Part shown: in pieces, positions 21,462-40,180 of the stretch
Position numbering within the stretch: position 1 is the stretch's first letter
How the letters are laid out: each line of letters starts with the position of its first letter
Assembly (NCBI GenBank): GCA_958450365.1
Contig: CAUEEP010000728.1
Span: 2,511,001 to 2,575,000, forward strand
From: Mesorhabditis belari
Lineage: Eukaryota; Nematoda; Chromadorea; Rhabditida; Rhabditidae
Direction of reading: 5' to 3'
DNA length: 64,000 nt
Position numbers and translations under genes: made by a program
The notes under the pieces: generated by a model
Told to the model about the DNA's origin: nothing
Seen by the model: the letters and a program-made list of their open reading frames with translations, nothing else
Databases searched by the model: none

Positions 21462-21996
21462 TTAATTAAAGCAAATTTTTAAAAATTTTTACTTGCCTAT
21501 TGGCCTTAAATACTTCAAAAACAATCAAATTCTTATAAAAAAAGATTTTTCTGTCAAAGAGGAATCAAAGAGAAACGTTTGCCGAATACTTTTCACTCTC
21601 AAATCAAGTAAAAAAAAATTCTCACGTAATTCACATCACACAATTTGATATTTTCAAAATCAAATCTAAAGTATGAAGCATTGTTCGGCAAATTGGGGAT
21701 TCGTCTTGTACATTTTTTCGCGAATTTTTGATCTCTTACCACGAGTGAGGGTTTTTTGTGTTCGGGGAATTTGGGGATACCTGCTTTCTTTCGCCAAAAA
21801 ATCTAATTGTCAAGAATCAATTTTTTTACTGTTTAAAAACTTCCATTTATTTTTCTCTATAACATAACAATCACAGAAATGACCCGAAAAATGGCAAAAA
21901 AAAAAGGGGAAACGAGAATTTAGAAGTTTCAAATTTTAAATATTCCAGAAATGATCGAGGTTGCTAAAACAGTTTAGCAAACATTAGCTAAAAAAT

Positions 21997-24900
21997 CTAA
22001 AGTTCCGCTTTGTTTTTGATCAATTTTTGAAGAATAATCGCAAAGTGGAGATTAGCATTTCCGGGAATTGCTGGTGGTCGTCCTGCTTCACCGTAGCCTG
22101 AAAAAGAGCTTCGGTTGGAGTTGGAACTTCAGTTGAAGTTAGAATTTCAGTTGAAAAAAGAGCTTCAGTTGGAGTTAGAACTTTAGTTGGAATACCACAA
22201 CTAATACTAATTAAGTTCTATATTGAGATTGAGAAACATGATCAAAGTCCAGCCATGTTTCGGTTCATTTGCTGTTGGCAATCTACGAATTTTGCTTTTA
22301 CTTTGACCGGACTTGTTTGAAAAACGTTGAATTTGCTTTCATTCTATTGAAAATTTGATTCCAAAGTCAAACAAAAATAAATTCAACGTTTTTTCAAACA
22401 AACCCAGCTAAGATACGAGCAAAATACGTAGATGGTCAACAGCAAATGAACCGAAACATGGCTGGACTTTGATCATGTTTCTCAATCTCAATATAGAATT
22501 TAATTAATATGGAACCGAAAGAGGGGCGGATGCTTGATCTAAGTCTACCAATTTTTAAGAGTATCATCCCTTGTCGCAACTTTAAGCCACAATTTTACAG
22601 CTGTACTATTAAATAAAGTCTAGCTTCAGTTAAGAAGTTAAGAAGTCAAAGATCCTAGTCTTTTGACAACAAGCGATCTAACTGAAGATCTTCAGTTAGA
22701 TTGCTTGTTGTCAAAAGACTAGAATCTTTATATATATGTTGTGTGTCCGATTTAGATTTCCGTCCGATTTAGATTCAATCTAAATCTTATATAGATTGAA
22801 CAATAATACGTCTTATGTAGATTGAACAATAATATAAACATGCTTAATATATGTTCTTAAGCGTTTTCTTTAGTACACATACAAATATACACAAATCAAA
22901 ATCATAACCTACCAAGATCTGGTGGAATGATGAGTTTCCTTCTTTCCCCTTGACACATTCCTGTCATCGCTTTCTCCATACCTTTAATCACCTAAAAATA
23001 ATCTAATACATGAAAGGTATAAAGGTTTGCGCATAAACTTGTTCTCTTGTTCACTGACCATTCCTTTCCCTAAAGTAAAGATGAATGGTTTTCCCCGAGA
23101 AATTGATGAATCAATAAAAGTTCCATCTTCGAGATGAAGCACATAATGTTGATGGATTGTGTCACCGACTTCAGATCGAATGCATTCCTCGTCAGGGATT
23201 TGATGAGACACCTGAAAGAGATTGAGATTGAGAAAAAGAGGTGACTAGAAATAATTCGGATAAATCTTTTTGACTCGATCTTTAAATAGACTAAATAAAA
23301 GTAGTTCTAAAAAATCGTTAATTAACTCTCAGTAAATGAAATTTTAAAGATTTTCATTTCTTTTTTTATTTCTGGAAGTTCTAGGAGTTGAAAGAAGAAA
23401 AGAAGCTTGGTCAAACCTGAAGTGGATCTAGTGGATCTAGATCCACTCTAGTGGATCCTTGACGTTATCTGTGCTACCCACATTTTACATATATTATATT
23501 GTGTTTCTTTTTATCGGCCCATTTCGTGTTATTTGTATGAATTCATGTGTTTTAATCTTAAATCTAACGCACTTTATCTCAGGTCCTGAATAAAGTATTG
23601 GGTTGGGGAGAATGAGTCGGCGCCGAAAATCAAAAAAATGCCTAAAACTTCTATTCGACTTCGTCAAATAATATGCGTTTGATATCAGTAGAATGGTTAA
23701 CTAATTCTCTACAAAATGACATTTAAATGAAAATTCAAACAGCGCCCCGCTCAAGAAAAGCCATTTTCACAAAACTACAAACTGGACAGAAAACCATTGG
23801 TGGGACTCCTGCAAATTTGGCAACAAGAATGAAGCCACTATATAAACACAAAGAGGAGGAAAGAAACGTTCAAAGATGAGTCGGACCTGCCATTAACCAG
23901 CTGCGTTTGGAAGTCAAAACCCACGAAGAAAAGCTTGTGGAACCCAAAAGCATTTTGTAGGAAAAGTGGATCCTTTTGATGAAACAAGAGTTTAAAGAAG
24001 GCTTTATGTGTGCAAAAAGTCCCTTTAAAGTTTGGCGCCGAAATCTAAATCGGACACAACATATATAAACCTATACAAACCTCTATATAAACTCTATATA
24101 AACCCTTTAGGATCACTTTTTTGTTTCTTTCGACTCCTTTTCAACTTACAGAAACGATCTAGGATTAAAATCTTTTGAATTTGATTTACTTTGTTGATTC
24201 AAAAGTATTTTAAAAGTCTTTTTATTTAGTTCATCTGGATGTAAAGGCTTTTCAAGTTCATTTGATGAATCAATCTCATCAAATGGTTTATTTTTTTTGT
24301 TTATCTACAGTGAAAAAGGTTTTTTTTGGGTTTTGGTTTGGGTTATTTGTCTGGTTACCCTGTATAAATGTCGTGATTGGGTACTAAACTTGAAGAGCTT
24401 TTCGGTTCTTTACCTCAATTCTCATTCCATCCTCATCATACCAAGCATCACCAGGGTTTGGTCGAAAAATCGACTTCAACTCAACGAAATAGTACAACGA
24501 ATCGCCACTCTGAAATCATTACGATCTTTAGAATAAATTTGTCTGGCTCAGGCTTTCGAATCTTTAGAATACAATTCAAGCTTTACAATTAAAACAATGA
24601 TTGAAGTTTTATATGATTTTTTAAACCTTAATTCCATCGTCAGTTCGTCCCTCATCACCGAAAGCGTGTTCAGGTGGGATCACCACCTAAAAATCTTGAA
24701 TTTAAATACAAATTTAAATACAAATTTAAATACAAATTTAAATACAAATTTAAATACAAATTTAAATGGTAATTTAAATGGAAATTTAAATGGAAATTTA
24801 AATGGAAATTTAAATGGAAATTTAAATGGAAATTTAAATAGAGATTTAAATAGAGATTTAAATAGAGATTTAAATAGAGATTTAAATGGTAATTCAAGTA

Positions 24901-25408
24901 CAAATGGTAATTCAAGTACAAATGAAATCTTTATCTATAGATTAAGAAATATAATCCAAAAGTGAAATATTTGAATAAATGAATGGATGCTTTGATACCT
25001 TTCTCTGCTCTCCGACACACATTCCCTCCATTGCAATCTCCATTCCTGGAATCACTTCACCCCGACCCAATGTGAACTCGAAACTGAAATCTAACATTTG
25101 AAGATTTGAATTCTGTAAACTTCACGATTCTAAAATGAAAAACCAACGGCTTCTTCCCAAAATTGCTTCCGACAACTTTGCCCGTTTTATCAGTGAGCTT
25201 GAAGAATTGCTCCAACGTGTCCCCGTGCTCGGATTTCAATTTGCATTTACTTTCTAAAGTGATTTGAATATTTCTATGTTGTAAATTTCTTTCATCAACC
25301 TCCAATCTTTTTAATGATCTCAATTTGAATTCCCTCTTCGGTTATCCATTGTCGATCATCGGCCAGAGAAAGGGTAAAGAGAAATGTCAATGTTATCAAT
25401 ATCCGCAT
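21997..25408 (-). CDS. ER-type FKBP peptidyl-prolyl isomerase with two FKBP domains
   Basis: Catalyses cis-trans isomerisation of Xaa-Pro bonds, here probably in the secretory pathway. Eight exons sum to 789 nt (262 residues): 25300-25408, 25148-25253, 24999-25083, 24627-24686, 24414-24509, 23059-23211, 22913-22991 and 21997-22097. The signal peptide is [16 protein letters not shown]. Domain 1 contains FELGRG-like [20 protein letters not shown] and [13 protein letters not shown]. Domain 2 contains [55 protein letters not shown] and [10 protein letters not shown], all FKBP active-site landmarks. The C-terminus ends KNKAEL, possibly a weak KDEL-like retention signal. Secreted two-domain FKBPs in worms assist collagen and cuticle maturation; that role is inferred. 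A 12-bp minisatellite lies in intron 3, the intron between exons 3 and 4. Confidence 0.93.
22205..22511. repeat. Foldback in FKBP intron 7
   Basis: Left arm 'ttctatattgagattgagaa...' and right arm '...ttctcaatctcaatatagaa' are inverted for about 60 bp, including 'catgatcaaagtccagccat' and its complement. A second shorter inverted stretch uses 'aaaaacgttgaat'. It has no ORF. Confidence 0.8.
22647..22729. repeat. Near-perfect hairpin
   Basis: 'cctagtcttttgacaacaag' pairs with 'cttgttgtcaaaagactaga', and the arms meet at 'gaagatcttc' with almost no loop. It lies in FKBP intron 7. Confidence 0.75.
22730..24075. repeat. Facing transposon-end repeats and a degenerate element around FKBP exons 6-7
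   Basis: 'tatatgttgtgtgtccgatt' near 22733 is the inverse of 'aatcggacacaacatatata' ending near 24072. Both continue into 'tagatttc' / 'gaaatcta'. The stretch 23590-24050 in intron 5 has a mariner-like end 'attgggttgggga' and broken peptide-like frames ([19 protein letters not shown]), which look like a dead transposase. FKBP exons 6 and 7 lie between the two ends, so these are two elements rather than one. Confidence 0.35.
24698..24922. repeat. 12-bp minisatellite 'aaatttaaatac/gg/ag'
   Basis: About 16 copies of a 12-bp unit with three variants in blocks: aaatttaaatac, then ggaaatttaaat, then agagatttaaat. It decays into 'ggtaattcaagtacaaat'. It lies in the intron between FKBP exons 3 and 4. 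Confidence 0.95.
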
Positions 25409-26611
25409 TCTAGAATTTGATCTGTGAAGGTGGAAAAGGCAAAAATAGTAACTTTGATAAACAAAATTTGAAGTGCTTTTTATGAAATGCACAAAGAAGT
25501 TGGTGAAAAGGAAACAGAGAACCTAGCTTTGACTAGACTTTCTTAACAGTCTTAAACTGGCTTGAGCTAAGCCTTTGCATGCAATATTTTAAAATAATCA
25601 ATTACTTTGCTAGCATCTTTAGCTTTAATGCAAAAGTTTGATTAATTTTTTTAAAAAACAAAACAGTTCGCCTGTGACCGGAATCGAACCCTCGTTGTGT
25701 GGGTACTTTTAAGAACCGTTAAATGATAACCGTTAAGTGAATCGTTAAGAACTACTATTGACTACTATTGACGAACATTAATCGATACTTTAGTGTGACT
25801 TTTCTAAAACATATCAAAGTAAACTATCGTAATCTTTCCTCTAGCTTTTATGCACTTTTCAAATCACTCTTAATCTTAAACAAATCCATCCAAAATCAAA
25901 CGAAATTAGATTGGCTAAAAAAAAGACGGGTTACGGTAACTTTGATATAAAAAAAGAAAGAAAGAGAAAAAAAGCTCTATGCTCAAAAAAGATCAATAAA
26001 TTTGGGGAAAGAGAATAAATGAAGGTCACCGATCATTATCATCATGAGCATATATCCTTTATCTAATGAAAATCTATAGTAGTTTAAAGTAATCTTGTTG
26101 CAAAATCAATTAAATTTTGTTTAAGCAAAGGAAAATCGATGAATGGTTGATGTGGAGGCGATAGAGAGGCTAGGGAATTGCTTCTTTTCTTTCTTTCCAT
26201 TCAGTCTCACTCTCGGAAAAATCCTTGAGGCTATGAAATGGACTGAGAAAAGAAGAAAAGAAAAACCTGTTTCCTTTTTTGTCTTTTTTTTTCGTTCTTC
26301 TTTTCCAGGTCATTTCTACAAAAAGTTGTTCATCTAATTGAGAAAATCGCTAAAATGAAAAGAGAAATGAAGCTCTAGGGTATATCAAAGATTTTGCTTC
26401 TTCAAAAATCTTCAAAAAGTCGAAAAACAATCAATTCTGGTGCACTTAATTGTTGAATTAAATAGTAAAACAAGTCCGTAATGAATGAAATCAATAGCTT
26501 TTGAGCGTCATTATGCTCAAATCTTTGAGATCAATTTTTGCCTCTAAAATTTGGCTCGAGTTTTCTACAAAACTTGAAGTCTAACTTGAGGAAGAGGAAA
26601 GTTTAGACTAA
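25409..26611. other. Intergenic; only a tRNA 3' fragment seen (25671-25700)
   Basis: The minus strand of 25671-25700 reads GAGGGTTCGATTCCGGTCACAGG, a T-arm and B-box without the 5' half of a tRNA. The rest is AT-rich with short purine runs (25950-25985) and no exon that I can support. Confidence 0.4.
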
Positions 26612-27165
26612 AAATTCGAGTTTCCAATTGGTAGACTCAATAAATAGCTCTGATAGCCCTAGACCCAGCAACTAGGTTTGTGCTTGTGCATCCTGAAAGA
26701 TCTTTTCAACTCAAAATTTTTGTGCTCTTACCAAGCCCAAAAGCTTGGTAGGCAAGAATAAAACGACAGTGAACCGGGGTGGTGGTCTAAATCTGGGTGT
26801 GACTCGGATAAAATCATAAGTTTATTTGCTTGATCTCCTGCAAAAATTCGAGTTTCCAATTGGTAGACTCAATAAATAGCTGAATCGATTCGCCGACCTC
26901 GAAAACCCTGGAGAAATCTAGAGCTCAATATCTTCTTTTTATACAATCTACAAAGCAAAACAAAAATCCCCTAAAAGACTTCTTTGTTCTTTGTGCGGGC
27001 GCGTAATCGTTCATCGTCTGGCACACGTTCCCGATAGATACCTAAATTTTTTTATCGGTAATACGAAAGGATCCACCTGTTTTCACCGCATCACTATGCC
27101 CAAATCCCCGGGACCGATTTTCGCCTTAGATTCTCTATAGTTACAAAACATGGACAAGAGCCAAA
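26612..27165 (-). pseudogene. Fragment of Cys-loop channel gene A (intron 2 to exon 4), inverted
   Basis: The reverse complement aligns with 43095-43985 of channel gene A. It covers the 5' part of intron 2, the 'ttttgttttgctttgtagat' segment, degenerate exon 3 (TTCACTGTCG...AGCTTTTGGGCTTG) and the start of exon 4 (GATGCACAAGCACAAACC). Exon 3 has indels, so nothing can be made. A 38-bp piece ('ttcgagtttccaattggtag...') is present twice, at 26612 and 26839. The fragment lacks the foldback MITE present in gene A and shows a single GGGGATTT at that point (the empty site). Confidence 0.85.
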
Positions 27166-27347
27166 ATTGTCATTTCCAAGCTAGTAAACTTTTAAACGCT
27201 CTCAAATTAAAGTAATTTCAAAGTTTCCACTTTTCTTTGTTTGTACAATAATCAGCAAAGTGAAAAGAGGTGTCAAAAAAAAACGATAAACAATTCGAAT
27301 CAAACGAGAATGATCAAATTGATCAAAAGAATTTCAAAAATTTTGTT

Positions 27348-34142
<6,795 letters not shown>

Positions 34143-34227
34143 TATATAATTCTTGTCTATTTGAAAGCTATGCTACAAGGAAAATCGTATAAATATTTGT
34201 TTTTGTTTTTGGTTAAAACCCTGGTTT

Positions 34228-34985
34228 AACTATTAGGTTGTTCGGATTATAAACGAGCGTTTTAGTCGTTGAAAAAAATTTATCTTAAAAACAGAAACAA
34301 CACAATTTAATCCAAAAACATATTCACCATTATTATTGTTTATCTCTTGCCATCTTTTGCGCAAAGAATTGATGCCGCTCTTGAAAAACTCAGCCGGCTG
34401 TGACTCGAAAAGCTTGGCGACTCAATTTTGGTCATCTTCACGGTTTTTGAATCGACCGGAATCAAAGGTAATCTGAGGGAGCCAAATCGGGAGCATACGG
34501 CAAATGTGGTAAAACCTCCCATCCTAGATTCTCTAGTTTTTGCTGAGCCATTTTTGCAACGTGAGGTCTAGCGTTGTTATGGATGAACTTCATCTTTGAT
34601 GTGTTTATCTCTTGCCATCTTTTGCGGAAAGAATTGATGCTTTCTCAGCCAGCTTAGCTGAGAAAACTCAGCCAGCTTTGACTCGAAAAATTTGACGACC
34701 CAATTTTGGACATCTTCACGGGTTTTGAATTTCTCATTAGCCAAAATGGTTTTGCATCAACCGTATAAATGGTAATCTGAGGGAGCCAAATCGGGAGAAT
34801 ACGGCGGATGTGGTAGAAGCTCTCATCCTATATTCTTCAGTTTTTGCTGAGTCATTTTTGCAACGTGAGGTCTAGCGTTGTCATGGATGAACTTTATCTT
34901 TGATGTGTCTACTCCTTGACGAATGAGAGCTTCATTGACCCGACCATTTTGCTGTTTTTGGAGGTCGGATGTGGCTGTTTAGCCG
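34228..34985 (-). pseudogene. Mariner transposase relic, internally duplicated
   Basis: Minus-strand fragments read [29 protein letters not shown] and APDLAPSDY, the C-terminal catalytic block of mariner. The block occurs twice (about 34330-34600 and 34610-34930) with deletions and frameshifts. The first copy has HNN where the catalytic Asp should be; the second keeps HDN. The plus-strand end 'ttaggttgttcggattataa' resembles a mariner terminal repeat. It is dead. Confidence 0.8.
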
Positions 34986-35034
34986 GGTTGTAGAAGCTCA
35001 AAATACAGGGTGCCCCAAAAGTTCCAAGTCTTTA

Positions 35035-35180
35035 TATAAAGAATAGGAACCGAATGGGAACAGAATGGGAGTGAATAAGAATCGAATAGGAATCGAAAAG
35101 GAACCGAATGGCAGCCGAATAGGAACCGAATGGGAACCGAATGAGAACAGAATGGGAGTGAATAAGAATCGAATGGGATT
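35035..35180. repeat. Degenerate tandem repeat 'gaaccgaatggga'
   Basis: Irregular copies of 'aggaaccgaatgg', 'gggaacagaatgggagtgaa' and 'taagaatcgaat'. The stretch to about 35535 is AT-rich with no gene seen. Confidence 0.8.
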
Positions 35181-35538
35181 AAGTTTACCAACTCGAGTTT
35201 GATCGTTAAACTTTTAGAGGAACTCGGAAATGTATTAGCCTATGTTGGAGAGAAGATTTGCAATTTTCAAATGATATTTAATAAGCATAGGTCTACATTT
35301 ATCTATTCTTAGATATTTATTTATTTATTTATTTATATTATTGTAAGTGAAATATCATTTGAAAGCCTTTGAAGTATTCTCGTTTAAAATATATTCAAAA
35401 GATTTCAAATTTATGCGTTTTTTTTGATGAAAGTATTGAGTATCTGAAAATTTTCAGTTAAATCTTATAACTTTTACCTAGCTTTATTGTAAATATTCAT
35501 TAAAGTTAGCGAAAAATTTTGTTTATTTGTTTACTTTG

Positions 35539-36348
35539 TAAAGACTTTAGTAAAAACTTGGCAGTGGAAGTGATCGAAAGAGAAAGACTCAGATGGGCCG
35601 CATGAGGAACGCATGGTGCCCACTTGGAGAGGTCAAGCTGGAAGGCAACCACTAGAAGAAGTCACCTCCTACATCTACCTCGGAAGAAGCATCAACATGG
35701 AGGGAGACCAGAAATCGCCAGAAGAAGACGAGTGGCCTGGACAGCACTAGGAAGCATCAAAGAAGTCACAAAGATACTCAAGAATCACCAGAAGACTCGG
35801 GCACACCTCTTCGACAGCACCGTCCGCCCGGCACTCTGCTACGGGACAGAGACCTGGGCCACGACACAGCCCACTGAACGAGCCCTGAGAACGACGCATC
35901 GAGCCCTTGAAAGGAACCTCCTCGGGCACAATAGGAAGACGCAGCTCGACCAAGACCTAAGAAGTACGGATATGCGCCAGCTCTCGGGACTCAGAGATCC
36001 AGTGGAAGTGATCGAGAGAAAAAGACTCAGACTCAGGCTACGCGCCGGCCACGTAGCCAGAAGAACAGACGACAGATGGACGATACGGATCACAGAGTGA
36101 CTACCACGAGACCAGAAGAGGCCCATCGGAAGACCAGCAACGAGGTGGAGCACAAGAGCGGCGATCAGAGAAAGGATGACTAGAGTCGCACCAGCACAAG
36201 CAAGTCGAAGACTTCGAACCAGGAACAACCAAGATAGGAAACACTGGATGACAATAGCAAGGGATAGAGAAATGTGGAAGCAGGTTGTGAGCTGCGCAAA
36301 TAGAAACCCCTAAGTGCGAAGACAGATAAAAAAAAAGACTTTAGTAAA
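35539..36348 (+). mobile_element. 5'-truncated, rearranged RTE-type LINE copy
   Basis: It matches the 3' third of the LINE at 1419-3440. It is flanked by a roughly 15-bp duplication (AAAGACTTTAGTAAA near 35539 and 36334) and ends in a short A-run. Its first 39 bp ('tggaagtgatcgaaagagaa...gggccg', 35562-35600) correspond to about 3091-3130 of the long copy. The sequence then jumps back to the part equivalent to 2685 and runs to the 3' end. Indels break the frame. Confidence 0.85.
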
Positions 36349-36626
36349 GACTAGATTTGTAGGAAGCTGATCAAAAGAGCGCCAACAAAAAGAATGCTTT
36401 TGCGATTCAGTTTATTTGTGTTTCTTATTTTTATTGAATGTAGAAAAAAAAATTAGCCGTTTAGAACAAATTTGAAAAGAGAAAATGCCAAAAAAAAACG
36501 AAAAAGAAGCGCTCAAAAAGAGGTTTACTCAGCTTTTCTCGACACTAACTCTGTTTTAAGTGTTCTTAAAGAATGCAAAATGTAGATTTTAGATTTGTTA
36601 GATTTGTGCTACGTTCAATAAGAATA
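36349..36626. other. Spacer between the LINE fragment and the right inverted-repeat arm
   Basis: AT-rich; no gene or repeat that I can support. Confidence 0.4.
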
Positions 36627-37287
36627 AGAAACACTTAGAAATTTAACCGCCAAGGGGGGTATTTTTGCCGAGGCGCTGTTTTAACCAGCGCACATCCGCG
36701 CGAAAGTGCGTTTTCTGATGAAAATTGATGTTATACCTACCATTCGATAGGAAAAAGGTGTGCTAAATTCGAATCTCGATATCATCGTTATCATCATTTT
36801 TAAATTCCATCGACATTTTTTAAAAAATGGGCTTTTTCAAAAAAACGCAATAAAGCCAAAACTAAAGTTCGTAAAGCGGCCATCAAATCTTTGGCCTTTC
36901 ACCAATTTGCTTACTTTTTAAATATTCTAAAATAGACACTTCCAGCCTTGTTTTTTATTATTGTAAGTTATAAGCAATTTGTACGAGTTTTAAACGGCTA
37001 TGCAAGCAGACTTTTGAGTTTTTTCACGTCAAAACCAGATAAAACCCCACGTTTATTATTCCACTCCGAAATTTGAGCTTTGTTCTCTTTCCGGCTTACT
37101 AATCATTTCATGACATCAATGTAACCAAAAAAAACCATTTTCTGCTGTCTTATCGCAAAATTTAACACAAAATAAGAGGGGAAATCGTTTCACTTTTTCA
37201 TAAACTCTGTTTTCTTATCAAAAGCTTTCTGTTTATAAGGATACACGAAAATTGCAGAGTCGAAAAGTCCAATTGAATTGCATCGAT

Positions 37288-38245
37288 ATGCTCAAATTGG
37301 TCGTCTATCGCGGTTGTTGTCGGGATTTCATTTGCCTCACCAGCGAAGAGCCGAGTTGATGAAGAGAGTGAGTTTCTCTGAAGAAATTCAATTGATCTTT
37401 AAAGATCTAGTAGTTTTCAACCGATTACTACCATTTCCAGATTGTCCTCTTAATGATTGGGGTTTCAATGGTCAGTGTTACTACTTTAACGCAAACTCGA
37501 TGAACTTTGAGGTAACATTTGTAAAGTCCACATTGAAACAAAACCTCATGAAACACAAACTCATAGAAACTATTATAATTTTTTTTGTTTTCAGGATGCG
37601 AACACAAAGTGCAAAGCGCTTAACCATGAGTTTGTCACGATTTTGGGGCAAAAAGTTCAGAACTACATCAACTGTAAGGATTTGAGAAAAGTTTGAGTCA
37701 AAAAGCGAGCTGAAAATTCAAAAAATGAAACACATCATAACACTATTGTAGTTTTAAAACATTTAAGAAAACGTTCAACTATCGTTTTTTTTCTAGGGCA
37801 AGCGTACGGTGTTGAATCGTGGATCGGCATTCGTCTTGTAAACGGAAATTGGCAATGGAATAGCAATGGAGAGATTGTTAAGGTTTGAAAAGAATTCATT
37901 AAAGGTAAAAGCCACTTTTTAGCCAACTTTCACCAATTGGGAGAATCAAAAAGTGCCGACTGATCCAGCTAAGGTGAGAGTGTTCTCGAAAATTTCCTTG
38001 CTTTGTTTATGCACAAGATTTTAGGCTTGTGCGATCATTGATGCATCGAAGAATGGAGTGTGGAGAGCTGTCTCGTGCACTGACATCAAGATGTCGATTT
38101 GTCAAATGGGTAAGTTGTTGAGGCAACGAAGAAAACATTAGCAGCAATGTCGAAGTGGGTTCTAGAGTCTGAAAACTTTCTTTTGGTTCAATTGAATAGC
38201 CAATCTAGGCAGAAGCTAGGCCAATCTTGGAAAGGATTCATTTAA
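37288..38245 (+). pseudogene. C-type lectin, right copy, frameshifted in the signal peptide
   Basis: Exons match the left copy at 3697-4691 (CYYF, ALNHEFV, YGVESWIGIRLVNG, WENQKVPTDPAK, ACAIIDASKNGVW). In the first exon the right copy has one extra base after GTCGT (near 37303). The frame then reads MLKLVVYRGCCRDFICLTSE and stops. GATA and TATA-like sites upstream are conserved. Either a pseudogene, or a later in-frame start would make a protein without a signal peptide. Confidence 0.75.
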
Positions 38246-38732
38246 AGCTACGGTTGCCTAGATCTGGGTTCTTTCTTTGCTCTAAAACCGTGGCCCTGAT
38301 TATCTAACAATAAATAATCACAAAAATCTGAAAAGACTTATAAATCAAAATTTAGCGGCTCCTCAATAGCTTCCCCATCGAAACATCAATCAAAAACTCT
38401 CTGAAGCTAATAAATTTTCGCATCACATTTTGAGATTTACAATTTGCATAAATCTGTGCATAGAACTTATTTAAAACACACAGCTACAAGTAAAAGATAA
38501 TTTTTATTTTAAAAAAAGATAACACAATGTTTTTTTTTGAAAGATATGATCTGAAATTACGAGAGTTTTCGTGTTTGTCTTATCACCGATTCCCGTTCAG
38601 TTAATAGTTCTGGGGAAACTTTTCTTTTCACTGAACTTCAAGAATTAAAATAACTTTTCTTATCTTAAATTTTGACATTTCTTTTAGTTTATTCTTTCAA
38701 AAGAATTCTTTTAAAAGAAGAAATCGATCAAT

Positions 38733-39180
38733 ATGCTTAACGTTTTCTTACTCTCTATGTTTTTCGGTGCATCGTTAACCGAATTGACTAGACCAGGTAT
38801 GATTGAGGTGTAGAAAAACAATTGTTAATTGACAGCCAGCTTCAGTAACATTGTGACATTTCGATCTTCAGATTGCCCCTTTTCCGATGTATAGAACAAC
38901 GGCGTTTTTACTATTTTGATGCGAACTTTCAATTGATGTAAATCTAGTTTGAAATTTTGTTGAAAGTTACTTCAGGATGCGAACGCGGTGTGCAAATCGC
39001 TCGATCACGATTTTAGGGCAAAAAGTACAAAACTACAATTTTTCCGTTCATTGTTCATTTTCCGTTCGCGTCGTTAATCGAATTGATCCCAGCAAGGCTT
39101 GCGCTATTTTGGATGGGAAAATGAACGGTGTGTGGAGAGCCGTTGACTATTCAGAGCCTTATTGGTTCATTTGTCAAATA
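38733..39180 (+). pseudogene. C-type lectin pseudogene, right copy
   Basis: Mirror of 722-1181 with the same in-frame TAG, frameshift and loss of the domain core. The signal peptide MLNVFLLSMFFGASL is intact. The 120-codon open frame across its 3' part is a read-through of exon, intron and repeat. Confidence 0.75.
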
Positions 39181-39936
39181 GGTACCGTATATTTACTTTA
39201 CGTAATAGTCTTCTTTTGGAGAAACCATCGTCAAATTACACGTTGGGAGTATTTTACTATTACCCCCCACATACTTTACTATCACCGCCCCCAGGATAAA
39301 CTGTATTATCACCCCCCATTACGACTATTACCCCTATAATTTACTATTATCTTCCCACTTATTGTTTGGGCGGTGATAATACACTATTTATATTGTGTAA
39401 TATCACCCCCCCCCCCCCCCACCTACAGTACTGGACAATGAAATATCATATTTAAAAAACGATCGTCACTTTCGCGCTTCTGTAACTCCCTTGTCTTTGA
39501 GCTTAAACTATTAGTGTTATACATTTTCTGAAAGCTCTTTTCAAGGACTACACAATGGTAATATTAATATTTAGAAATACGGTAAAGACAAGGGAGTTAC
39601 AGACGCGCGAAAGTGACGATCTTTTTTCGAATATGATATTTCATTGTCCAGTAGTGTAGTTTACTATTACCCCACCACCTGTTTTTTTTAAAATAATGGA
39701 CTTTTTGAAATACGATATTGGAAAAATTGTTCAAAATTCATTTCTTAAATAGTAAAGTGGAGGCGGGCGGGGGCGATAATATAGTTCATCCTGGGGAGGG
39801 GGGACATAGTAAAATAGTTAGGGGGGGGGGGGCGATAGTAAAGAATTTCCGGGTAATTTTACTATCACCCCCTCCCATTTATTTTACTATAGCCCCCCAC
39901 TGATGTATTTTTGGGGGACGATTCTACACTATCAAT

Positions 39937-40180
39937 CAACTTAGGATTCACAAATACGAATAGGTCAGCTGTAAAATCCCATTTGCTCGTCACTTTTCCT
40001 CGTTTATCAGTGACGCCATCAAAGAGCCCAAAAGTTTCTCTTTCTGCATAGCTTGATCTTCAAAATCAGATAAGGTAATCCTGTTCTTTGGCACAACGAC
40101 TATAAACGAATGCTCTTATCACAAATTTTGAGCCCTTTAAAAGCCTTTGGGAAAATCATCAGCTAAACACTTCACAGAAA
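39937..40180. promoter_or_regulatory. Upstream region of the third lectin gene
   Basis: Contains CTTATCA (inverse TGATAAG) at 40115-40121, 60 bp before the ATG, and 'tataaacg' just upstream. No other gene is seen. Confidence 0.4.

Larger units (their letters stand above)
36627..39936. repeat. Right arm of the large inverted repeat
   Basis: Inverse of 1-5065 (see that entry). It lacks the LINE of the left arm. It has about 280 bp (36685-36960) not present in the left arm, between the block 'aaccgccaagggg' and the lectin promoter. Confidence 0.9.

Noticed and set aside
37278..37685. 135-codon open frame across the right lectin locus
   Set aside because: It reads exon and intron together in a frame that does not encode the lectin cysteines; the real frame is broken by a 1-bp insertion.
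38977..39339. 120-codon open frame, present in both arms
   Set aside because: Overlaps the truncated lectin pseudogene and runs into repeat DNA; the domain core is missing, so it is not called as a gene.
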